From CBFDBT01 sp965603115 (lineage in GTDB: Bacteria; Pseudomonadota; Alphaproteobacteria; Sphingomonadales; Kordiimonadaceae): a DNA stretch of 14,696 nt. Position 1 is the first letter of the stretch. Every line of letters begins with the position of its first letter. Positions 1-5,432 of this stretch are shown piece by piece. The notes under the pieces are model-generated. The model was given only the letters and a program-made list of their open reading frames with translations, had not been told where the DNA came from and made no database searches. The stretch spans positions 1 through 14,696 of the forward strand of contig CBFDBT010000048.1 in assembly GCA_965603115.1 (NCBI GenBank), in the 5' to 3' direction. The translations under genes were made by a program, and so were the position numbers.

Positions 1-2
1 TC

Positions 3-203
3 CTATTGCCGACAGATACAGCAGCCGTCATCACATCTGAAGGTCTTCTTGGTGGTAATTATCTTTCAATGCTTCCTGGTGGAATGGAAGACATGCTCGC
101 AGATGGTGATGAGCTCGAAGAAACCCAAGATGCTATTGATCTTGTTGGCATGATTAACCGTTTTATGTACGGCAAAAAAGATGAAGATGAAGCTAAAGAG
201 TAG
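3..203 (+). CDS. mlaD: MlaD-like MCE-family lipid transport protein, C-terminal fragment
   Basis: This is the 3' end of a gene that enters from the left edge; the open frame is already running at base 3 and ends at TAG 201-203. The fragment reads LPTDTAAVITSEGLLGGNYL, then LSMLPGG and an acidic tail. The 'T..A.I.S.GLLG..Y' pattern followed by a PGG turn is the end of the MCE domain of MlaD proteins. In the known family, MlaD is the inner-membrane-anchored periplasmic substrate-binding hexamer of the Mla phospholipid transporter, which works with the MlaE permease and MlaF ATPase. The usual N-terminal membrane helix lies outside the window. The stop overlaps the start of the DUF2155 gene by 23 bases, so the two are probably translated from one message. 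I am fairly sure of the family and less sure that it belongs to a full Mla operon, because the upstream genes are not visible. Confidence 0.82.
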   Translation, partial: LLPTDTAAVITSEGLLGGNYLSMLPGGMEDMLADGDELEETQDAIDLVGMINRFMYGKKDEDEAKE

Positions 204-636
204 AATCGCTGTCTTTTTTCTAGCTAGTGGCCTGTTTACAGTGCAGGGGTCTCTATTAGCTCAGGAACTTCCAGATAATTTACCCTCTGAAACTGACATG
301 GCTATGTCCGCTAATGTGTCAGTCCAGTTGCGCGCCTTGGATAAAATAACCACCCGTATTACAGAAGTTGAGTTGCCGGTTGGAGATGAGAAGGAATTTG
401 GGACGCTCATCATTAAAGCCCGTTATTGTCGCTCTCGTCCGCCGCAGGAAACACCTGAGAGTTTTGTATATCTTGAGATAGACGATATCAAGGTTGGTGG
501 CGAGCGGGAAAGAGTTTTTGACGGCTGGATGTTGGCATCAAGTCCAGCTGTATCAGCCTTGGAACATCCCGTTTATGATGTTTGGGTTATTGGTTGTAAA
601 ACTGTAGCCCCGTCAGACGTTGAGCCAAATACATAA
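181..636 (+). CDS. DUF2155 family secreted protein
   Basis: A 151-residue protein of uncharacterised family DUF2155. Residues 1-28 form a signal peptide: a KMKLKSR basic start, a hydrophobic core and cleavage near LLAQ. The mature part carries the family hallmarks 'VQLRALDKITTRITEVELPVG' in shortened form around residues 48-68, 'ARYCRSRPP' at 80-88, and 'GWMLASSPAVSALEHPVYDVW' around 115-135. Two cysteines, C83 and C139, could form a periplasmic disulfide (inference). The start at 181 overlaps mlaD by 23 bases. A second in-frame ATG at 187 would serve equally well, and neither has a strong Shine-Dalgarno. The last 64 bases lie opposite the 3' end of aat. The biochemical function is unknown; the overlap with mlaD suggests an envelope role, which remains a guess. 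Confidence 0.85.
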   Translation: MKMKLKSRIAVFFLASGLFTVQGSLLAQELPDNLPSETDMAMSANVSVQLRALDKITTRITEVELPVGDEKEFGTLIIKARYCRSRPPQETPESFVYLEIDDIKVGGERERVFDGWMLASSPAVSALEHPVYDVWVIGCKTVAPSDVEPNT

Positions 637-1229
637 AAATCCGCATCAATCAGCAAAGCCTCTTCTAGGCGGCTATGATATTCTGCTCTAAAAATTTCTA
701 CTAGACCAAATTGCTCCAAATGCTGTGTTTTAAACTGGGCATCAAGTAATTTAAAGCCGCCAGCTATTAAGCGACCTACCAAATGAACAAGGGCAACTTT
801 TGAGGCATCACTTACAGTGTGGAACATGCTTTCCCCAAAAAAGGCACCTCTATAGCAGACTCCATATAAACCACCTACAAGCTTATCGTCTTGCCAACAT
901 TCAACAGAATGGGCGTAGCCACTTTCGTGCAAAGCACAGTATAAGTTCTCGATACGGTGATTTATCCAAGTTTCATCACGCCCTTTAGCGCTCTTGGCGC
1001 AAGCCTGCATGACATCGCGAAAGCATTTATTTATAGTCACACAGAACTTATCTTGAGCCACCGTGCGCTTTAATCGCTTGGGTATATGGAAGGCATCAAG
1101 GGGAAAAATACCGCGCTCATCTGGGTCGACCCAAAAGAGGGTAGGGTCGTCCCTAGATTCAGCCATAGGGAATACGCCCATAGCATAGGCATTTAGGAGT
1201 AAATCAGGGGTGATGTCTTGCTTTTTCAT
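573..1229 (-). CDS. aat: Leucyl/phenylalanyl-tRNA--protein transferase
   Basis: Cytoplasmic enzyme that moves Leu or Phe from tRNA to proteins with N-terminal Lys or Arg, marking them for ClpAP by the N-end rule. Family motifs are all present (numbered from the GTG at 1232): GVFPMAE at 19-25, ETWI at 87-90, GGLYGV at 120-125, the catalytic-pocket FFGESMF at 131-137, and LDAQFKTQHLEQFG at 163-176. Length of about 218 residues is normal for the short alphaproteobacterial form. An AAGGA Shine-Dalgarno (complement 1239-1243) lies 9 nt before ATG 1229, the spacing used by its neighbours, and 6 nt before an adjacent in-frame GTG at 1232, so either start is possible. That Shine-Dalgarno overlaps the accC stop codon, suggesting coupled translation as the last gene of aroQ-accB-accC-aat. 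The C-terminal 20 or so codons lie antisense to the DUF2155 gene. Confidence 0.93.
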   Translation of the reverse strand: MKKQDITPDLLLNAYAMGVFPMAESRDDPTLFWVDPDERGIFPLDAFHIPKRLKRTVAQDKFCVTINKCFRDVMQACAKSAKGRDETWINHRIENLYCALHESGYAHSVECWQDDKLVGGLYGVCYRGAFFGESMFHTVSDASKVALVHLVGRLIAGGFKLLDAQFKTQHLEQFGLVEIFRAEYHSRLEEALLIDADFYVFGSTSDGATVLQPITQTS

Positions 1230-1241
1230 CACCCATGATCC

Positions 1242-2591
1242 TTATTCAGGTGTGTACTCGTCGAGAAAATTCTCAAGCCAGTGGATATTATAATCACCTT
1301 CAATGAAATCTTCATTGTTCACCAAGACATTATGAAGCGGAATCGTAGTAGTAATTCCGTCGATGACTGTTTCTCCAAGTGCGCGTTTTAATCGCGCAAT
1401 ACAGCCTTCTCTAGTAAGTCCCGAAACAACAATTTTAGCAATCATGCTGTCATAATATGGTGGAATGGAATAGCCGGCATAGAGGCCACTTTCTGTGCGT
1501 ACATTCATGCCGCCTGGTGCGTGATAATCTGTAACTTTCCCAGGGCAAGGGATAAACGTGAAGGGATCTTCGGCATTGATACGACATTCAATAGCATGGC
1601 CTCTAAAGGCTAGGTCTTTTTGTTCAACAGACAATGGAAGCCCAGCGGCCACTCTGATTTGTTCACGCACAAGATCGAGGCCCGTAATCATTTCAGTCAC
1701 CGGATGCTCAACCTGCAAACGGGTATTCATTTCAATGAAATAAAATTCGTCGTTTTCAAATAAAAACTCAATTGTGCCAGCACCAAGATAACCAAGGTCA
1801 GCCATCGCTTTAGAAACTATTCCCCCCATACGAGAACGTGTCTCACTGTCAATAACAGGCGAGGGCGCTTCTTCGAGAACCTTCTGGTGGCGGCGCTGCA
1901 ATGAACAATCTCGCTCGCCTAGGTGGATACAATTGCCGTGGCTATCACCAACAAGCTGGAATTCAATATGGCGTGGGGTCTTAAGGTAGCGTTCAATATA
2001 GACCGCATCGTCACCAAAAGCCGCTTTGGCTTCTGTGCGACAGGCATTGAGCTCTTGCTCAAGCGTGTCTTCGCTTTCAACCACTTTCATGCCGCGACCA
2101 CCGCCGCCTGCAGCAGCTTTTATTATTAGCGGAAAGCCAATTTCTTTTGCGACTTTTTTGGCTTCTTCAGGGTCGCTAATACCGCCGTCTGAGCCGGGAA
2201 CCACTGGGATACCCAGCTTTTTTACTGCGTCTTTTGCAGCAATCTTGTCACCCATAACGCGAATATGCTCAGCGGACGGTCCTATAAAGGCCATACCGTG
2301 CTTTTCAACTATTTCAGCAAATTGCGCATTTTCAGATAGAAAACCGTAACCTGGATGAATAGCATCCGCGCCAGTGATTTCCGCAGCTGATATAATGGCA
2401 GGTATATTGAGGTAACTGTCTTTTGAAGCTGGTGGGCCAATGCAAACCGATTCGTCTGCGAGGCGAACATGCATAGCATCTTCATCGGCGGTTGAATGTA
2501 CAGCAACCGTTTTAATTCCCATTTCATGGCACGCACGGTGGATTCGCAGAGCGATCTCACCGCGGTTGGCAATAAGGACTTTCTCAAACAT
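1242..2591 (-). CDS. accC: Biotin carboxylase subunit of acetyl-CoA carboxylase
   Basis: AccC carboxylates the biotin on AccB with ATP and bicarbonate, the first half-reaction of malonyl-CoA synthesis. The frame is open upstream to 2657, but the true start is ATG 2591: the protein then begins MFEKVLIANRGEIALRI, has the standard 449 residues, and an AAAGG Shine-Dalgarno sits 9 nt before it (complement 2601-2605). Visible in order are the N-terminal ANRGEIA fold, HPGYGFLSEN at 79-88, K116 and K158 of the ATP-grasp, the glycine-rich ATP loop AAGGGGRGMK around 160-169, H208, the RDCSLQRRHQK loop at 227-237, E275 and E287, and the EMNTRLQVEHPVTE signature at 287-300 with catalytic R291. All expected catalytic residues are present. 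It is 19 bases after accB and 9-12 bases before aat. Confidence 0.97.
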   Translation of the reverse strand: MFEKVLIANRGEIALRIHRACHEMGIKTVAVHSTADEDAMHVRLADESVCIGPPASKDSYLNIPAIISAAEITGADAIHPGYGFLSENAQFAEIVEKHGMAFIGPSAEHIRVMGDKIAAKDAVKKLGIPVVPGSDGGISDPEEAKKVAKEIGFPLIIKAAAGGGGRGMKVVESEDTLEQELNACRTEAKAAFGDDAVYIERYLKTPRHIEFQLVGDSHGNCIHLGERDCSLQRRHQKVLEEAPSPVIDSETRSRMGGIVSKAMADLGYLGAGTIEFLFENDEFYFIEMNTRLQVEHPVTEMITGLDLVREQIRVAAGLPLSVEQKDLAFRGHAIECRINAEDPFTFIPCPGKVTDYHAPGGMNVRTESGLYAGYSIPPYYDSMIAKIVVSGLTREGCIARLKRALGETVIDGITTTIPLHNVLVNNEDFIEGDYNIHWLENFLDEYTPE

Positions 2592-2610
2592 CTGGATAGA
2601 CCTTTTCTTG

Positions 2611-3081
2611 TTATTCAATAATACAGAGAACTTCACCAAACTCGACCGGCACAGCATCTGATATCAAGATTTGCTTTATAGTGCCGCTTTTAGGAGATGG
2701 AATCTGGTTCATAACTTTCATAGCCTCAATGATACACAAAGTCTGGCCTTTAGTAACGCTATCTCCTACCTTGACAAAAGCGTCAGCATCAGGTGATGGG
2801 CGCAAGTAGCCAGTACCAACCATGGGCGAGGTTACAGCGCCGGGATGGCTAGCAGCCGTTTCTTGCGGTGACGCAGCAGCTACTGGTGTAGCCTCAGCAA
2901 CCGGTGCGGCTGGTGTGGCAGCGGCTGCAACAGGTGCGACATGGCTCACAACACCTTTAACTTCGCGCGCTACGCGGATTTTAAAGCCATCGTCCTCAAC
3001 TTCAATTTCAGTGAGTGATGATTGATCTAGCAGTTCTGCCAGTTCGTGGATTAATTCTTTGCTATCCATAAGTTTGGACAT
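2611..3081 (-). CDS. accB: Biotin carboxyl carrier protein of acetyl-CoA carboxylase (BCCP)
   Basis: A 156-residue carrier whose biotin shuttles carboxyl groups from AccC to the AccAD transferase. An N-terminal segment of about 40 residues (ELIHELAELLDQSSLTEIEV) is followed by a mobile Ala/Pro-rich linker at about 48-80. The C-terminal biotinyl domain (about 82-156) contains the biotin attachment motif EAMKVMN; the modified lysine is K122. The thumb region characteristic of AccB, as opposed to other biotinyl domains, is suggested by TGYLRPSPDADAFVKVGD just before the strand leading to the motif. An AGGGGA Shine-Dalgarno (complement 3091-3096) lies 9 nt before ATG 3081, which favours it over the internal ATG four codons on. 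It is 24 bases after aroQ and 19 before accC, so co-transcription is likely. Confidence 0.96.
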   Translation of the reverse strand: MSKLMDSKELIHELAELLDQSSLTEIEVEDDGFKIRVAREVKGVVSHVAPVAAAATPAAPVAEATPVAAASPQETAASHPGAVTSPMVGTGYLRPSPDADAFVKVGDSVTKGQTLCIIEAMKVMNQIPSPKSGTIKQILISDAVPVEFGEVLCIIE

Positions 3082-3105
3082 AGTTGGATATCCCCTAGTT
3101 GTTTA

Positions 3106-3570
3106 TCAAGACGCCTTACAGTGGTCGACAAGTTCGCTTAGCGCTAGGCTATACCCTTTTGTCCCTTGACCACAAATCATTTTGATAGCGACTTCACTTA
3201 TATAACTCTTTTTGCGGTAGTCTTCTCTTGCGTGAATATCTGAGATATGCACTTCAAAAGTAGGCAACCCGACAGCTTCTATAGCATCTCTAAGCGCAAT
3301 GGAAGTGTGTGTATAGCCTCCAGCATTAATAATTATGCCATCTGCCTCGGTGCGAGCGTCATGAATCCAGTCAATAAGCTGACCTTCATGATTACTTTGA
3401 AAAGAATCGAGCTTAACATTAAGGTCCTTGGCTTGATTTTGTAACATTGATTCAATATCGGCTAAAGTGTCGGTGCCATAGATTTCCGGCGCGCGAATCC
3501 CCAGTAAATTTAGGTTTGGTCCGTTAAGTACAAATACCCGAATATTATTATTTTTCGCCATTGTTGGCAT
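3106..3570 (-). CDS. aroQ: Type II 3-dehydroquinate dehydratase
   Basis: Catalyses dehydration of 3-dehydroquinate to 3-dehydroshikimate in the shikimate pathway, normally as a dodecamer. The 154 residues match the type II enzyme: NGPNLNLLG at 16-24, the lid with catalytic tyrosine Y31 in RAPEIYG, FQSNHEGQLIDWIH at 57-70, INAGGYTHTSIALRDAI at 81-97, and EVHISDIHARE at 106-116, whose H108 corresponds to the catalytic histidine. It is the promoter-proximal gene of aroQ-accB-accC-aat. The start is uncertain: ATG 3570 has AAGGG only 3 nt away and AAGGA 14 nt away, while ATG 3561 has AAGGG 12 nt away. The choice changes only three residues (MPT) before the conserved fold. The gene faces away from thiS across a 104-base gap. 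Confidence 0.95.
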   Translation of the reverse strand: MPTMAKNNNIRVFVLNGPNLNLLGIRAPEIYGTDTLADIESMLQNQAKDLNVKLDSFQSNHEGQLIDWIHDARTEADGIIINAGGYTHTSIALRDAIEAVGLPTFEVHISDIHAREDYRKKSYISEVAIKMICGQGTKGYSLALSELVDHCKAS

Positions 3571-3598
3571 TATCCCTTATCTCGTCCTTGAAGTATCC

Positions 3599-3627
3599 TG
3601 TATAATCACATATTGATGATGTGAAAA
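3599..3627 (-). promoter_or_regulatory. Candidate promoter for aroQ-accB-accC-aat
   Basis: On the minus strand, TTTTCA (complement of 3622-3627) and TATACA (complement of 3599-3604) are separated by 17 bases, each matching the sigma-70 consensus at four of six positions. Transcription would begin near 3592, about 20 bases before the aroQ start. It is the only reasonable candidate in the gap. This is inferred from sequence alone. Confidence 0.35.
3601..3606 (+). promoter_or_regulatory. Candidate -10 element for thiSG (TATAAT)
   Basis: A perfect TATAAT lies 69 bases before thiS. No convincing -35 hexamer is found 16-18 bases upstream (that stretch reads TTATCT/TATCTC), so the promoter would be weak or activator-dependent. 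It overlaps the candidate -10 of the opposite promoter. No TPP riboswitch signature is visible between it and thiS. Confidence 0.3.
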
Positions 3628-3644
3628 GCACTGTCGTGCTTTTT
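3624..3644 (+). repeat. Perfect 8-bp inverted repeat hairpin in the thiS leader
   Basis: AAAAGCAC (3624-3631), loop TGTC, GTGCTTTT (3636-3643), then a further T. Because the arms end in A and T tracts, the element resembles a short intrinsic terminator read in either direction, although only four of the stem pairs are the strong GCAC/GTGC core. It lies between two divergent genes, inside the expected thiS leader and over the -35 side of the candidate aroQ promoter. Its function is unknown; attenuation, transcript stabilisation or chance are all possible. Confidence 0.5.
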
Positions 3645-3674
3645 AGGTAAAATAACGAATGAAATTTACATTTT

Positions 3675-3878
3675 ATGATAACTCTTACTATAAACGGCGA
3701 TAGCCATAACTGTGAAAATGAAACGACTCTAACGCAATTGCTGATCTCAATGGACATTGATCCTACTAAGGTTGCGGTTGAGCGTAATATGGAGATTGTG
3801 CCAAAATCACAGTTTGGTCGTCAAGCTCTTGAAAATAATGATAACCTTGAAATAGTTCATTTCATTGGTGGAGGATGA
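3675..3878 (+). CDS. thiS: ThiS sulfur carrier protein
   Basis: A 67-residue ubiquitin-fold protein that carries sulfur as a C-terminal thiocarboxylate to ThiG for the thiazole ring of thiamine. It begins MITLTINGD, has the central VAVERNMEIVPKSQF strand-turn typical of ThiS, and ends FIGGG. The terminal Gly-Gly is the adenylation and thiocarboxylation site. The length is normal for the family. No good Shine-Dalgarno precedes the ATG. The final GGT GGA GGA codons contain the ribosome binding site of thiG, so the two genes are physically interlocked. ThiF/ThiO/ThiE partners are not in the window. Confidence 0.93.
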   Translation: MITLTINGDSHNCENETTLTQLLISMDIDPTKVAVERNMEIVPKSQFGRQALENNDNLEIVHFIGGG

Positions 3879-3883
3879 TTAAA

Positions 3884-4666
3884 ATGCAAAAACAACAAAG
3901 CGATACATGGTCACTTGCTGGTAAAGACTATTCATCCCGATTAATCGTTGGCACCGGTAAATATAAAGATTTTGAAGAAACCGCTGAAGCTGTAGCGGCT
4001 TCTGGCGCTGAAATTGTCACTGTTGCTGTGCGCCGCGTTAATGTAAGCAATCCTAAAGAACCAATGCTTGTTGATTATCTCGACCCAAAGAAAATCACAT
4101 ATCTGCCCAATACCGCAGGCTGTTTTACGTCTCAAGATGCTATTCGCACACTGCGCCTAGCCCGAGAAGCCGGTGGTTGGGACTTGGTTAAGCTTGAAGT
4201 GCTGGGTGACCAGAAAACGCTTTATCCCAATATGCTAGAGACATTAAAAGCCGCTGAGGTTCTCATAAAAGAAGATTTCAAAGTTATGGTTTACTGTAGC
4301 GATGACCCAATTATGGCTCAGCGACTAGAGGATATGGGGTGCGTAGCAATTATGCCTCTTGGAGCGCCTATCGGCTCTGGCCTTGGAGTGCAAAACCCTG
4401 TGCAAATTCGTTTAATGATCGAACAAGCAAAAGTTCCTGTCTTAGTGGATGCTGGCGTTGGCACGGCCTCAGACGCCACAGTTGCTATGGAACTCGGCTG
4501 TGACGGGGTGCTGATGAACACAGCTATTGCAGAGGCTAAAAACCCTGTGCTTATGGCATCAGCGATGAAGCATGCGACGATTGCCGGTCGCCAGTCTTAT
4601 CTTGCTGGGCGCATGGCAAAAAAACGCTACGCTGACCCAAGCTCACCGCTCAGTGGATTGATCTAA
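3884..4666 (+). CDS. thiG: Thiazole synthase
   Basis: ThiG condenses 1-deoxy-D-xylulose 5-phosphate, dehydroglycine and ThiS-thiocarboxylate into the thiazole phosphate. The protein is a TIM barrel of about 260 residues. WSLAGKDYSSRLIVGTGKY opens the barrel, and the Schiff-base lysine lies in LVKLEVLGD (K103 from this start). The phosphate-binding region is VLVDAGVGTASDA, with GCDGVLMNTAIA near the end. Family-typical MAKKRYADPSSPLSGL closes the protein. An ATG at 3875 overlaps the thiS stop by four bases but directly abuts GGAGG (3870-3874) with no spacing. ATG 3884 lies 9 nt after that GGAGG and is the better start. The stop is only 4 bases from the convergent dsbA-like gene. Confidence 0.95.
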   Translation: MQKQQSDTWSLAGKDYSSRLIVGTGKYKDFEETAEAVAASGAEIVTVAVRRVNVSNPKEPMLVDYLDPKKITYLPNTAGCFTSQDAIRTLRLAREAGGWDLVKLEVLGDQKTLYPNMLETLKAAEVLIKEDFKVMVYCSDDPIMAQRLEDMGCVAIMPLGAPIGSGLGVQNPVQIRLMIEQAKVPVLVDAGVGTASDATVAMELGCDGVLMNTAIAEAKNPVLMASAMKHATIAGRQSYLAGRMAKKRYADPSSPLSGLI

Positions 4667-4670
4667 GGAG

Positions 4671-5417
4671 TTATCTTCTAGCAGCTCTTGCGTTTCTAAT
4701 AATCTTTAATAAGGCATCATCGCCTTGCGCACCTTCCATAAAGTCTGTGCCAACAAGATAGAAGGGTGTGCCACTAATTTTCATCTGCGCACCTAGCAGA
4801 AGGCCTGTTTCAACAGATCTATCAGTTGATTTATCAAGCATGAAAATTTTGGCAGTCGCTACGTCTACACCCACAGCTTTTAAAGTTGTGTAAACCATGT
4901 CTTCTGTAACTTTACCGGATGTGGTCATCATGGCATCGTGGTAAGCTGCAAACTTCCCTTGCGCGTGAGCCGCGAGAGCTGCCTTAGCGGCAATACGCGA
5001 GATAGGGGCTTCGCCATTTCTATCAAGCACGGGATATTGTTTAAAGACCCATTTTATATTGCCATCCCTTTCAACCATGCTCTTAATCTCGGGGTAATGG
5101 CGGCGACAATATCCACAGCGATAATCAAAAAACTCAACGATGGTTACATCGCCGTTAGGATTACCCATAAAAGAAGCATTTTTGTCCCCACCCAGTAAAT
5201 AATTGTAGGATTCAACGATTGGGGCTATTTGGGCGCGTTGCTGTTCGTGTTGAAATTTTTGAATAGCACCAATGACGATACCGGGTTCACGGTCAATCAA
5301 TTTACGGACAACCGCTTCAATTTGTTTTTCACTGAGATTATCTTGCGCCATAGCAGCTTGAGATAAAAAAAGCATAGTTGTGAGTATGACACGGAGTGTA
5401 TTTTTAATAAATTTCAT
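4671..5417 (-). CDS. DsbA-family periplasmic thiol-disulfide oxidoreductase (ScsC/alpha-DsbA type)
   Basis: A 248-residue exported thioredoxin-fold protein. The signal peptide occupies residues 1-24 (MKFIKNTLRV start, cleavage near AAMA). An N-terminal helical region at about 28-70 precedes the fold; in ScsC-like and Wolbachia-type homologues such a segment mediates oligomerisation, which is inference here. The active site is CGYC at 101-104 inside VEFFDYRCGYCRRHYP, and the cis-proline is in SGTPFYLVG (P218). It probably oxidises or isomerises disulfides in the periplasm; the sequence does not settle which. It lies 15 bases after the M48 protease gene and is likely co-transcribed. Its Shine-Dalgarno is weak, which fits translational coupling. 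Confidence 0.88.
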   Translation of the reverse strand: MKFIKNTLRVILTTMLFLSQAAMAQDNLSEKQIEAVVRKLIDREPGIVIGAIQKFQHEQQRAQIAPIVESYNYLLGGDKNASFMGNPNGDVTIVEFFDYRCGYCRRHYPEIKSMVERDGNIKWVFKQYPVLDRNGEAPISRIAAKAALAAHAQGKFAAYHDAMMTTSGKVTEDMVYTTLKAVGVDVATAKIFMLDKSTDRSVETGLLLGAQMKISGTPFYLVGTDFMEGAQGDDALLKIIRNARAARR

Positions 5418-5432
5418 TGTGATTTTACCATT

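Noticed and set aside
2592..2657. Upstream extension of accC to an ATG at 2657
   Set aside because: It would overlap the end of accB by 47 bases and add 22 residues absent from AccC. The ATG at 2591 has a Shine-Dalgarno and gives the exact family length.
3571..3674. TPP riboswitch upstream of thiS
   Set aside because: The gap lacks the conserved CUGAGA and the second conserved THI-box segment and is short for the full fold. Only a small hairpin is present.
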